Shown: positions 17,880 to 25,592 of the stretch, piece by piece
How positions within the stretch are numbered: position 1 is the stretch's first letter
Layout: each line of letters starts with the position of its first letter
Program-made: the position numbers and the translations under genes
The notes under the pieces: generated by a model
The model's input: only the letters and a program-made list of their open reading frames with translations
Told to the model about the DNA's origin: nothing
The model's database searches: none
Source of the DNA: Bhargavaea cecembensis
GTDB lineage: Bacteria > Bacillota > Bacilli > Bacillales_A > Planococcaceae
DNA length: 64,000 bases
Reading direction: 5' to 3'
Assembly: GCF_001619585.1 (NCBI RefSeq)
Contig: NZ_LQNT01000009.1
Location: 930,001 to 994,000 of the forward strand

Positions 17880-18732
17880 CCTCTTTCACTCCCCCTTCAT
17901 AGCTGTAGAAGCCTTTTCCGGTTTTCTTTCCGAGGTCCCCGGCTTCGACCATCTTCTTCAGAATCGGGCACGGGCGGTATTTCGGATCACCGAATCCTTC
18001 ATAGAGTGATTCCATCGCCCAAAGGGTCGTATCGATCCCGGCCATGTCGATCGTTCTGAGCGGCCCCATCTTATGTCCGTATCCGTCGATAAAGCCCTGA
18101 TCGATTTCCTCTGCCGTCCCGACCCCTTCCATCAGGGCAAAGCAGGCTTCATTGACCATCGGCAGCCAGATCCGGTTCATGAGGAAGCCCGGGTAATCCT
18201 TCTCGGCGGTGATCAGCCGTTTGCCGAGCTGTACACCCAGCTGCCTGGCTTTTTCAACAGTCTCTTCCGACGTCTGATAGCCTTTGACCAGTTCCAGCAG
18301 GGCCATCATCGGGACGGGGCTGAAAAAGTGCATCCCGATCACTTTCTCCGGGCGTGAAGTGGCGCCGGCAATGGCTGTAATGGAAAGGGTTGACGTATTG
18401 GAGGCCAGGAGGCAATCCTCTCCCGCAAGCCGGTCAAGCTTCTCAAACACCTGTTTTTTCAGCTCCAGTTTTTCAGGAACGGCTTCAATCACCGCATCCG
18501 CCTCTCCCACCGAAGACCAATCCGTGGAAAACTGGATTCTGTTTAAGACATCTGCAGCACTCTGAACTTTCTTCTTCGATTCAAATTTCTCCAATGAAGC
18601 AGCAATGCTCGTTTTCGCTTTGTCGAGTCCCGCTTCCGAAACATCCACGATGGTAACGTCAAGTCCCGCCTGTGCCGCCACCTGCCCGATTCCCGAGCCC
18701 ATGATGCCTCCGCCGATTACCGTGATTTTCAT
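17857..18732 (-). CDS. 3-hydroxyacyl-CoA dehydrogenase (3-hydroxybutyryl-CoA dehydrogenase type)
   Basis: An NAD-dependent dehydrogenase of 291 aa. The Rossmann motif GGGIMGSGIG is at residues 7-16. The catalytic His lies in KVIGMHFFSPVP and its partner Glu downstream; the C-terminal dimerisation domain starts near 185 with DYPGFLMNRI and ends with KTGKGFYSYEGG. It oxidises 3-hydroxyacyl-CoA to 3-ketoacyl-CoA. GGGGGAG is 6 nt before the chosen ATG (18732). Confidence 0.93.
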   Translation of the reverse strand: MKITVIGGGIMGSGIGQVAAQAGLDVTIVDVSEAGLDKAKTSIAASLEKFESKKKVQSAADVLNRIQFSTDWSSVGEADAVIEAVPEKLELKKQVFEKLDRLAGEDCLLASNTSTLSITAIAGATSRPEKVIGMHFFSPVPMMALLELVKGYQTSEETVEKARQLGVQLGKRLITAEKDYPGFLMNRIWLPMVNEACFALMEGVGTAEEIDQGFIDGYGHKMGPLRTIDMAGIDTTLWAMESLYEGFGDPKYRPCPILKKMVEAGDLGKKTGKGFYSYEGGVKEDAKRVVV

Positions 18733-18763
18733 TTGGTTCTCCCCCATCTATCCTGAATGTCGT

Positions 18764-19897
18764 TTAATCAGCCAGAATCTGTTTTGCAATGATGATCCGC
18801 TGAATCTGGTTGGTGCCTTCATAAATTTGTGTGATTTTCGCATCCCGCATCATCCGTTCCACCGGATAATCCTTGATGAAGCCGTTGCCTCCCAGAAGCT
18901 GGACGGCATCCGTCGTGACTTGCATCGCGGTATCCGATGCGAAGCACTTGGCCATGGACGCATAGGCGATGACATCCTCATCATTTTGGTCGAGCATCAT
19001 AGCCGCCTTTTGGACAAGCAGTCGGGAGGCTTCTATTTTCATCGCCATGTCCGCCAGGGTGGACTGGACCATCTGGAAATGCTGGATCGGCTTTCCGAAC
19101 TGTTTCCGTTCCTTGACGTACTCGAGGCAATATTCATAAGCCCCTTTCGCAATACCGGTCGCCTGCGCCCCGACAACCGGACGGGTGATGTTGAAGACAT
19201 TCATCAGGATCTTAAATCCTTCACCTTCACCGCCAAGCAGATTCTCTTCCGGGACGAAGACATCTTCCAGGAACAGTTCACGGGTGACCGAGCCCCGGAT
19301 GCCCATCTTGTCCTCTTTCTTGCCGAAGGAGAAACCGGGTGTGCCCTTCTCCACAATGAACAGCGAGATTCCTTTTGTCCGCTCCTCGGAGGTCCTGGCA
19401 ACGATGACATAGATTTCGGAGTCACCGGCATTCGTAATAAAGATTTTGTGTCCATTCAATCGGTAGCCGGTTCCTTCTTTCACGGCTCTGGTCTGGATGC
19501 TGGACACGTCCGACCCCGCCCCGGGTTCTGTAATGCCGAACGATCCCAACACTGCACCGGTCGCAAGCGGAACGACGTATTTCTTCTTTTGTTCTTCAGT
19601 TCCTGCCAGCAGAAACGGTGTGATGGTCAGTGCCTGTGTCGAAAGCGCTACTGAAGTGGATGCACAAGCCGCAGCAATTTCCTCCACCACAGAAACATGG
19701 GCAGCCGAATCGGAACCGACACCGCCATACTCCTCCGGCACGTCGATGCCGAAAAATCCGTTCTCGGCGAGCAGCCTAATATTCTCCCAGGGTGTTTCGC
19801 CTTTTTCGTCAACTTCCTGTGCATTCGGGGCGATCCTCTCACGTGAAATTTTTCGGGCGAGATCTTTAATCATTTGTGTTTGTTCGGTCAGCAACAT
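18764..19897 (-). CDS. Acyl-CoA dehydrogenase
   Basis: A FAD-dependent acyl-CoA dehydrogenase of 377 aa, full length for the family. Signatures are FGITEPGAGSDVSS (about 117-130), ERKQFGKPIQHFQMVQ (about 266-281), LLGGNGFIKDYPVERMMRDAK, split as two motifs, and the catalytic base Glu in QIYEGTNQIQR (near residue 362). It introduces the alpha-beta double bond. It probably needs ETF, which is not encoded here. AAAGGAGGAAA precedes its ATG; it follows the first hydratase gene by 16 nt. Confidence 0.94.
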   Translation of the reverse strand: MLLTEQTQMIKDLARKISRERIAPNAQEVDEKGETPWENIRLLAENGFFGIDVPEEYGGVGSDSAAHVSVVEEIAAACASTSVALSTQALTITPFLLAGTEEQKKKYVVPLATGAVLGSFGITEPGAGSDVSSIQTRAVKEGTGYRLNGHKIFITNAGDSEIYVIVARTSEERTKGISLFIVEKGTPGFSFGKKEDKMGIRGSVTRELFLEDVFVPEENLLGGEGEGFKILMNVFNITRPVVGAQATGIAKGAYEYCLEYVKERKQFGKPIQHFQMVQSTLADMAMKIEASRLLVQKAAMMLDQNDEDVIAYASMAKCFASDTAMQVTTDAVQLLGGNGFIKDYPVERMMRDAKITQIYEGTNQIQRIIIAKQILAD

Positions 19898-19913
19898 GAT
19901 CCATTTCCTCCTT

Positions 19914-20702
19914 TTAAGTGCTTATCTCTCGTCTTTCCTTGAATACCGGTGCTCGCTGTTCCAGAAACGCACCGATTCCTTCGAGGGAGTCGGGGTAATC
20001 AAACATCATTGAAAACGCTCTCATTTCCTGGTTGATCAAAGCGCCCTCCTCCGACTCTTTCCGGTTGAACAACTGTTTGACTACCGAAAGGGCCAGGCTG
20101 CTTTTATTGATAAATGAACGGGCCAGCAGAAGCGCATCTTCCATTGGCCGGTCACTCACACTTCCTACCAGGCCGATCGACCGGGCCTCCTCGGGCCGAA
20201 CCAGCTTTCCGGTAAAAATCAGCTCGGCTGCATGTGCCCTGCCTACCATCATCTGAAGTCTGGTGATGGCTCCTCCGCCGGGGATCAGGCCGAGATTGAT
20301 TTCCGGCATTCCATAAACAGCATCCGGTCCTGAAATCCGAAAGTCACAGGTCAGAATCAGTTCCAGGCCGCTGCCCAGGCAATGTCCGTTGACAACTGCT
20401 ATATAAGGCTTGCCCGAATGAATGATCAGGTCCTGCAGGGCCTTTGCCTTTTCAGCGAACCCATAAGCCTGAGAAACCGACAGTCCGGTGATTTCCTTCA
20501 GATCCGCTCCGGCCAGAAAGGAATGCCCTTCTGCCGTCAGGATCACGGCCCTCACTTCAGGATCCTGATTCAGTGAGCGAAAAGCAGACGATAGCTCAGC
20601 GGTCAGGCTTGAATCCAGAACATTGGTATCCGCCGACTGTCTGATTGTCACGATGCCGATCTGCCGGTCCCGTTCAATGACCAGATTTTCAAAAACCTCC
20701 AT
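19914..20702 (-). CDS. Enoyl-CoA hydratase/isomerase family protein (first gene of the sigma-54 operon)
   Basis: A crotonase-fold protein of 262 aa. It has FLAGADLKEITGL and LGSGLELILTCDFRI for the oxyanion hole, then MPEINLGLIPGGGAITRLQMMVG where the canonical GGTQRL is replaced by GGAITRL. The first conserved Glu is kept, and the second position is less typical, so it may be an isomerase or hydratase of altered specificity. It is the promoter-proximal gene, 58 nt from the -12 element of a sigma-54 promoter, with GGGAGGTG before ATG. Confidence 0.9.
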   Translation of the reverse strand: MEVFENLVIERDRQIGIVTIRQSADTNVLDSSLTAELSSAFRSLNQDPEVRAVILTAEGHSFLAGADLKEITGLSVSQAYGFAEKAKALQDLIIHSGKPYIAVVNGHCLGSGLELILTCDFRISGPDAVYGMPEINLGLIPGGGAITRLQMMVGRAHAAELIFTGKLVRPEEARSIGLVGSVSDRPMEDALLLARSFINKSSLALSVVKQLFNRKESEEGALINQEMRAFSMMFDYPDSLEGIGAFLEQRAPVFKERREIST

Positions 20703-20759
20703 GACTGCACACCTCCCATATCCCGATTACCGCAGATTTGCCCGCTGCCTATTCTTATT

Positions 20760-20774
20760 GCAAGTCCCATGCCA
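20760..20774 (-). promoter_or_regulatory. Sigma-54 (-24/-12) promoter of the catabolic operon
   Basis: Minus strand TGGCATGGGACTTGC fits the consensus TGGCACG-N4-TTGC, with GG at -24 and GC at -12 separated by exactly 10 nt. It lies 58 nt before the first hydratase ATG. The adjacent genes encode a sigma-54 activator and sigma-54 itself. Confidence 0.9.
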
Positions 20775-20826
20775 ACTTCATAACGCGCGTCACACCAGCA
20801 TTCCGCTGTTCATCAGGCCGGCCATG

Positions 20827-20905
20827 GTGAAAAATTTCACAGAACCCGGTGAAACTTTTCACCAATGGGCCAAAACAAATAAAGACCGGTGAAGTTTTTC
20901 ACCGG
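20827..20905. promoter_or_regulatory. Three palindromes, likely upstream activator sites of the sigma-54 regulator
   Basis: Three copies of a GGTGAAA-N2-TTTCACC palindrome: 20827-20840 (GTGAAA-AA-TTTCAC), 20848-20863 (GGTGAAA-CT-TTTCACC) and 20888-20903 (GGTGAAG-TT-TTTCACC). Centres are 22 and 40 bp apart, close to two and four helical turns, and 70-135 bp upstream of the -12 element, the usual place for activator binding. The third copy extends to an 8-bp GC-rich stem (20886-20905) that may also terminate the regulator mRNA. Confidence 0.8.
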
Positions 20906-20906
20906 C

Positions 20907-22268
20907 CTACATTCCATACCTCTTTATTTTCTTCACTAGTGTTGAATGGTCCACACCGAGGTGCCTTGCCGCTTCCCGGATGGTTGTGTACCGGTCCAAT
21001 GCCAGCCGGATCATTCGCTTTTCGGTCTGCTCCCTCAACTCAGGAAGCGGAATGATTTCGTCCGGGAAGTAATCCTCGACCTGATTTTTGAGAATTTCTC
21101 GGGGCAGGTCCTTGCCGCCGATCTCAAAACCCTCCGTCAGAATCACCAACTGCTCCATCGTGTTTTCTAGTTGCCTGACATTGCCCGGCCACGCATATTC
21201 CGAAAGCAACCGGTAGGCGCTGTCGGTCAGACGTTTGTCCACGGCATATTTTTTATTGTACTTCTCCAGGAAGTGTGTGCAGAGAACCGGTATGTCTTCC
21301 TTGCGGTCACGGAGCGGAGGAATCTTGATCGGGATGACATTCAGCCGGTAATACAGATCCTCTCTGAACTTCCCCTCCTGCACCATTTGTTTCAGGTCCC
21401 TGTTGGTGGCGGCCAGAAAGCGAATATCCAGCTTTCTCGGCTTTGTACCGCCTACCCGCGTGACTTCCCGGGTCTGGATCACCCTCAGCAGCTTGACCTG
21501 GAGGTGCAATGGAATCTCCCCGATTTCATCCAGAAGAACCGTTCCTTTATCGGCTGCTTCCAGCAAGCCCGGCTTTGCACTCACTGCTCCGGTGAAAGCC
21601 CCTTTTTCATGACCGAACAGTTCCGCTTCCATCAGCGTCTCGGGAATCGCTCCGCAGTTAATCTGGATAAAAGGGAACTCGCGCCGGTCGCTGACTTTGT
21701 GAATCGTCTTGGAGACGACTTCCTTTCCGACCCCGGACTCCCCGATGATCAGGATATTCGCCTCGGTCTTCGCGACTTTTGCGACTTTCTCTTTCAGTTT
21801 CTTTGTCTCGAATGAGGCGCCGATCCACTCATCGGTTTTCAGCATCTGGAGCCTGAGCTGCTGCAGCTCGGTATAATTGATGTCAACCTGGTTGTGGTGC
21901 TCCCGGTACAGGTCATCAATCCTTGAGAACCGGTGGTAATTCGCCACATAGCAGATAAACCGACCTTCTTTATCATAAATCGGCTTACTCGTAATGAAGA
22001 CCTCAATTCCCGTTCGGAGCTTTTGGGAAATTGTCAGCGGGTCCTTCTTCAGGATCTTCATCGACTGGCTGATGATGATCCCGTCTTCCTCCATGTCTTT
22101 TGTGGTCTTCCCGACAATTTCAGTCGTGGGCACCCCCGAAATTTCCTCAACCGCTTTGTTTGCGTAAAAGATCCTCCCTCTCAGATCCGACAGCAAAAAG
22201 CCATCGAAGCTCTGATCGATTGCCTCCAGAAAAACCTGGTCGATGTCCAATGTGGTTTGGTGACTCAT
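20907..22268 (-). CDS. Sigma-54-dependent transcriptional regulator with PAS sensor domain
   Basis: An enhancer-binding protein of 453 aa. An N-terminal PAS domain (about 10-115; AIDQSFDGFLLSDLRGRIFYANKA split over its first strands) precedes the AAA+ domain: Walker A GESGVGKE, sigma-54 contact loop GAFTGA, Walker B GTVLLDEIGEI, and the arginine finger region YYRLNVIPIKIPPLRDR. The C-terminal Fis-type HTH is TIREAARHLGVDHSTLVKKIKRYG. No receiver domain is present, so a small-molecule ligand or redox signal at PAS probably controls it. Start 22268 has AGGGGGAG 6 nt upstream. It lies just upstream of the operon it should activate, in the same direction. Confidence 0.93.
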   Translation of the reverse strand: MSHQTTLDIDQVFLEAIDQSFDGFLLSDLRGRIFYANKAVEEISGVPTTEIVGKTTKDMEEDGIIISQSMKILKKDPLTISQKLRTGIEVFITSKPIYDKEGRFICYVANYHRFSRIDDLYREHHNQVDINYTELQQLRLQMLKTDEWIGASFETKKLKEKVAKVAKTEANILIIGESGVGKEVVSKTIHKVSDRREFPFIQINCGAIPETLMEAELFGHEKGAFTGAVSAKPGLLEAADKGTVLLDEIGEIPLHLQVKLLRVIQTREVTRVGGTKPRKLDIRFLAATNRDLKQMVQEGKFREDLYYRLNVIPIKIPPLRDRKEDIPVLCTHFLEKYNKKYAVDKRLTDSAYRLLSEYAWPGNVRQLENTMEQLVILTEGFEIGGKDLPREILKNQVEDYFPDEIIPLPELREQTEKRMIRLALDRYTTIREAARHLGVDHSTLVKKIKRYGM

Positions 22269-22341
22269 CGTTTCTCCCCCTGTCACTAGCCGGGCCCTGA
22301 AATCCATTTTCACCTATCATACCAAATTTTCAGACAACGGG

Positions 22342-22370
22342 TTGCCTATTGGAAAGCCATCACCCATAAT
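22342..22370 (+). promoter_or_regulatory. SigA-type promoter of rpoN
   Basis: TTGCCT (22342-22347) and CATAAT (22365-22370) have 17-nt spacing. The rpoN ATG is at 22409 behind GAGGTG. Confidence 0.55.
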
Positions 22371-22408
22371 AAATAGAACAAGGTTCTTGCTTAGTGAGGT
22401 GAAGCGAT

Positions 22409-23686
22409 ATGCAGATCCATTTAACCCAGCGCCAGGAGCAACAGCTGATCATGACAGCTGAGCTGAGGCAGTCCATCGAACTCCTGCAGATGACCCATAT
22501 GGAGCTGAATGACTTTCTGCAGGAACAGGAGATGGAGAATCCGCTGATAGAACTTGAGTATCCAAATAACCGGAATTCCACTCAAAATCAACCTGCTAGC
22601 GCTCAAAGTCCTGAATGGATTGAACAATTTGGCTCGGAACTTCAGCTGGACCGCAGCGAATTGCTGCTTAACCTTCAATTCACATTCCGGAATCCCGATA
22701 CGATCCGCTTTCTCGCTTACCTGATTGGTCAACTTGACGACAACGGTTACCTGCAGCTTTCCTCCGATGACCAGATTGGAGAAGAAGAACTGAGCCGAGG
22801 AATCCGGCTTCTCCAAAAAGTCGGCCCTCCCGGAATCGGTGCACGGAACCTTCAGGAGTGTTTGCTTCTTCAATTGGAAGACGGCGAGGACCACGCCTCC
22901 CGGCTGATCCATGACCATTTCGATCTGCTCTCCCAAAGAAAATGGAAGGACATCGCCCGCTCCATGGAGATTTCAATCGACGAGGTGAAAATTGCGGTTG
23001 ACCGGATCCGATCACTGAACCCGAGACCCTGTGAACTGGATGCTGCTCCGGCTCCCCACTACATCATTCCGGACGTTTGGATCAGCCTGGATCCAAACGG
23101 AGCCCTGACTTACAGGCTCAACGACCAGGCCCTGCCCCGGATCAAACTGAACTCAGATTATTTGCCGCTGATGCATCAGTCGAACGAAGTTGGCCATTAT
23201 CTTCAGGACCGCCATAAACAATACAATTGGCTGATCAAAAGCCTGGAACAGCGGCAACAGACACTGGCAAAAATCACTGCCTTCCTGATGGATCATCAAT
23301 CCGAATTTCTCCAAAAAGGCGAGCTGTTTTTGAAACCGCTTACGATGGGAATCGTTGCACAAGCCCTGGATATACACGAATCCACCGTCAGCCGAACGGT
23401 CAAAAACAAATCCATGCAGACACCGGTCGGCCTCATTAACATGAACGACCTGTTTTCTTCGGCACTGGACGCTTCGGAATCGTCGGCAGCTTCGAGTACA
23501 CAAGTGAAATCGCTGCTGAAGGACTATGTGTCAAAAGAAAACAAAGCGAAGCCCCTGTCGGACCAGAAGCTGGCCGATGTCATGAAGCAGGAACACGGCA
23601 TCTCAGTCTCCAGGAGGACGATTGCAAAGTACCGGGAAGAGTTGAATATCCCGAGTTCGAGCTTGAGGAAAGAGATCGGAAGCTGA
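22409..23686 (+). CDS. rpoN: RNA polymerase sigma-54 factor
   Basis: A sigma-54 (SigL) of 425 aa, normal for the shorter Gram-positive forms. Region I is Gln/Leu-rich (residues 1-45: RQEQQLIMTAELRQSIELLQ, Q-rich activator-responsive segment). The core-binding region covers about 75-250, the HTH is near 315-335 (QALDIHESTVSRTVKNK), and the diagnostic RpoN box is SRRTIAKYRE at about 401-410. It is divergent from the sigma-54 activator gene. Two truncated relatives of this gene lie at 25326-25571 and 42515-42641. Confidence 0.96.
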   Translation: MQIHLTQRQEQQLIMTAELRQSIELLQMTHMELNDFLQEQEMENPLIELEYPNNRNSTQNQPASAQSPEWIEQFGSELQLDRSELLLNLQFTFRNPDTIRFLAYLIGQLDDNGYLQLSSDDQIGEEELSRGIRLLQKVGPPGIGARNLQECLLLQLEDGEDHASRLIHDHFDLLSQRKWKDIARSMEISIDEVKIAVDRIRSLNPRPCELDAAPAPHYIIPDVWISLDPNGALTYRLNDQALPRIKLNSDYLPLMHQSNEVGHYLQDRHKQYNWLIKSLEQRQQTLAKITAFLMDHQSEFLQKGELFLKPLTMGIVAQALDIHESTVSRTVKNKSMQTPVGLINMNDLFSSALDASESSAASSTQVKSLLKDYVSKENKAKPLSDQKLADVMKQEHGISVSRRTIAKYREELNIPSSSLRKEIGS

Positions 23687-23742
23687 TAGAAGCTATCATA
23701 CAAAGAGAGACCTTGCGGACTGCCATGTCCGCAAGGTCTCTT
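23441..23742 (+). repeat. Direct repeat copy 1: rpoN 3' end plus terminator
   Basis: The last ~80 codons of rpoN and its terminator recur at 25326-25632 in the same orientation at roughly 85% identity by eye. The two copies bracket the MFS exporter gene and its leader. Confidence 0.85.
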
Positions 23743-23745
23743 TAT
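23706..23745. terminator. Bidirectional terminator between rpoN and the MFS gene
   Basis: A perfect 15-bp stem AGAGACCTTGCGGAC / GTCCGCAAGGTCTCT is followed by TTATTTT on the plus strand. On the minus strand it can also end the MFS transcript. Confidence 0.88.
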
Positions 23746-23753
23746 TTTAATCC

Positions 23754-25001
23754 TTAATTTTGTTGCGTTTCTACAGGCTCCCCTGCCTTCACCAGATCCT
23801 GATTCCTCCCCATCAGGATCGCCAGTACTACAATCAGTACGCCCGTTCCAAGCAGGAGCCATTCGATCCGAATCACGTCTGCCAGCGGGCCAAATACCAG
23901 CATGCCGAGGGGCATCATCGAGGTGGAGATCATGCCGAGGACTCCGAAAACGCGCCCCAGATAGTTTTCCTCAATCTTTTCTTGCAGCAGTGTCATGGCC
24001 GGTGTGTTGAAGATCGGCATCACAATGCCGAAGAGGGCCATGAAGCCGAGATAAATCCAGAAGATCGGGACGAGGCCGAGACCAAATGTACAGATGCCCA
24101 TGATCACACTGGCGAAGCCGAGCGTCTTGATTCGGTTCGGGAATCCGCCCCACGTGGCGATGATGCCCCCACCCGCCATCATGCCTACAGAGAAGGCGAT
24201 TTCGATGGCCGTGAGTCTCCAGATGTCATCGCCGAAACTTCGCGTGACCTGGAGCGGCGTCAGGAACGCGGCCGGAGCCATCAGGACGAAGAAGACAGCA
24301 AAGAAGATGAAGAACTTCTTCAGAAAGGCATGTTGGCCGATGTAGCGAAGCCCTTCCTTGAAATCGCTGAGGTAGGTCGTCTCCTGTTTGGATGCCGCCT
24401 TTTCGTGGACGGCCACTTTTACGAAGAACAACAGCGTGAAGATCGCGATCGCCGCCGTCACCACATCGACGAAGAAGATGACTTCGATCGAGGCCATCGC
24501 GAGCAGGGCTGCGCTGACCATCGGTGAGACGAACATGATAATCGCCTGGATGCTCCCGTTGACCCCGTTCACCTGTGTCAGCTTCTCTTTCGGGACGATC
24601 TGCGGAAGAATCGCACCGACAGCAGGAGTTTGGATACCTGTACCGAATGCCCGTATTGCTGCCATGAGGAACAGCAGCCAGATCGCGTCATAGCCCATCA
24701 GGAAGAGAATGGCCAGAATCAGTGTCGACAGTGCAATCAGACCGTCCGCCACAATGATCAGGATCTTTCGGTTATACCGGTCCGCCCATACCCCTGCCAC
24801 CGGCGACAGAAGGAACGTCGGGATGAACCCGCAAATGATGTACAGTGTCATCATCATCCCTGATTTCGTTTCCAGCGTGATATGCCACATGATCGCATAC
24901 TGCACGAGCGACGAGCCGAACAGCGAGACCGTCTGGCTGCTTAAAAAGAGGATAATGTTTCTGAGCCAATTTTCCTTGGCATTGTTTGTGACCGAATTCA
25001 T
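23754..25001 (-). CDS. MFS exporter, DHA3/Mef-like (putative macrolide efflux)
   Basis: A 12-helix major facilitator of about 415 aa. The A-like motif is GVWADRYNRKILI between helices 2 and 3. Segments such as IRAFGTGIQTPAVGAILPQIVP, EISFSVG-like EIAFSVGMMAGG and LQEKIEENYLGRVFG closely parallel the Mef(A)/DHA3 drug exporters. Its mRNA leader encodes MTASMKLRFRYPFN and a terminator, the arrangement of macrolide-inducible mef/msr operons, so macrolide export is the best guess. ATG 25001 is used; an in-frame GTG at 25016 is possible, and neither has a strong ribosome binding site. The gene is bracketed by direct repeats of the rpoN 3' end. Confidence 0.87.
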   Translation of the reverse strand: MNSVTNNAKENWLRNIILFLSSQTVSLFGSSLVQYAIMWHITLETKSGMMMTLYIICGFIPTFLLSPVAGVWADRYNRKILIIVADGLIALSTLILAILFLMGYDAIWLLFLMAAIRAFGTGIQTPAVGAILPQIVPKEKLTQVNGVNGSIQAIIMFVSPMVSAALLAMASIEVIFFVDVVTAAIAIFTLLFFVKVAVHEKAASKQETTYLSDFKEGLRYIGQHAFLKKFFIFFAVFFVLMAPAAFLTPLQVTRSFGDDIWRLTAIEIAFSVGMMAGGGIIATWGGFPNRIKTLGFASVIMGICTFGLGLVPIFWIYLGFMALFGIVMPIFNTPAMTLLQEKIEENYLGRVFGVLGMISTSMMPLGMLVFGPLADVIRIEWLLLGTGVLIVVLAILMGRNQDLVKAGEPVETQQN

Positions 25002-25057
25002 CGTTTTCCCACTCACTTCTATTCATTTTGTTTGGGAAGTCCGATCTGGCAGGCAAC

Positions 25058-25083
25058 AAAAAAGAGGCGGCTTCGCCCCCTCT
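25058..25083 (-). terminator. Attenuator terminator in the MFS leader
   Basis: Minus strand AGAGGGGGC-GAA-GCCGCCTCT (one G-G mismatch) is followed by a T tract, about 60 nt before the MFS start and about 80 nt after the leader peptide. Position between leader peptide and exporter implies conditional read-through. An 8-nt segment just before it (25103-25110) is exactly complementary to the leader ribosome-binding region (25211-25218), a possible switch pairing. Confidence 0.75.
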
Positions 25084-25132
25084 CTTTGCTTGAACCTCTA
25101 TCAGGTTTCCAAAAGACAGACCGATCCCGTTT

Positions 25133-25150
25133 CCCTGCCAAAAAGCAGGG
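25133..25150 (-). other. Small hairpin in the MFS leader
   Basis: CCCTGC / GCAGGG stem with a 6-nt A/T-rich loop, 12 nt after the leader peptide stop. It is probably part of the alternative RNA folds of the attenuator. Confidence 0.5.
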
Positions 25151-25162
25151 CTTCCATCATAT

Positions 25163-25210
25163 TCAGTTGAATGGATAACGGAAACGCAATTTCATCGATG
25201 CGGTCATCAT
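25163..25210 (-). CDS. Macrolide-type leader peptide (MTASMKLRFRYPFN)
   Basis: A 15-codon frame MMTASMKLRFRYPFN behind a perfect AGGAGG; the second ATG (25207) has 8-nt spacing. MTASMKLR differs at one residue from MTASMRLR, the leader known to me for mef/mel-type operons, and MKLRF resembles MRLRF of the ermD leader. Both belong to the +x+ class on which macrolide-bound ribosomes stall. It lies between a SigA promoter (25239-25267) and a terminator before the exporter. The role as a drug sensor is inferred; the frame, ribosome binding site and flanking RNA elements are directly visible. Confidence 0.8.
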   Translation of the reverse strand: MMTASMKLRFRYPFN

Positions 25211-25238
25211 GGAAACCTCCTGTGTGTGTAGTGTCATA

Positions 25239-25267
25239 AGAATAACCGATGAGAATGGGATAGGCAA
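25239..25267 (-). promoter_or_regulatory. SigA promoter of the leader-MFS transcript
   Basis: Minus strand TTGCCT (25267-25262), 17-nt spacer, TATTCT (25244-25239). The transcription start should be near 25232, giving a leader of about 230 nt. Confidence 0.7.
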
Positions 25268-25325
25268 TTGGTTTTGAAATAAAAAAGCAGCATCTATAAG
25301 TGCTCCTCTCTCACTGTTCTTCCAC

Positions 25326-25571
25326 ATGAACGACCAGTTCTCCTCAGCACTGGATGCTTCGGAATCGTCGGCTGCTTCGAGCACACAAGTAAAATCATTA
25401 CTGAAGGACTACGTGCTAAATGAGAACAAAACGAAGCCCCTGTCGGACCAGAAACTGGCCGATGTCATCAAGAAGGTACACGGCATCTCCGTCTCCAGGA
25501 GGACGATTGCAAAGAATCGGGAAGATCTGAACATCCCGAGTTCGAGCAGGAGGAAGGAGATCGGAAGCTGA
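25326..25571 (+). pseudogene. Truncated rpoN copy (C-terminal ~80 codons, RpoN box retained)
   Basis: The frame reads NDQFSSALDASESSAASSTQV through to the end of sigma-54, with SRRTIAKNRE in place of the intact SRRTIAKYRE. It matches codons ~345-425 of rpoN and continues into a copy of the rpoN terminator. No upstream sigma-54 sequence precedes it and no ribosome binding site is seen, so it is a remnant. Substitutions are scattered (YREEL to NREDL, SSSLRK to SSSRRK), which suggests divergence from another lineage's rpoN rather than a very recent duplication. Confidence 0.88.
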
Positions 25572-25592
25572 AACACCGTTTTAGTTTGTATG

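Noticed and set aside
20886-20905. Only a rho-independent terminator for the sigma-54 activator gene
   Set aside because: It could terminate, but the same GGTGAAA/TTTCACC palindrome repeats twice more nearby, so an activator-site role is favoured.
25326-25571. Small DNA-binding protein with an RpoN box
   Set aside because: It is a truncated copy of the rpoN 3' end with its terminator and no translation start signal.
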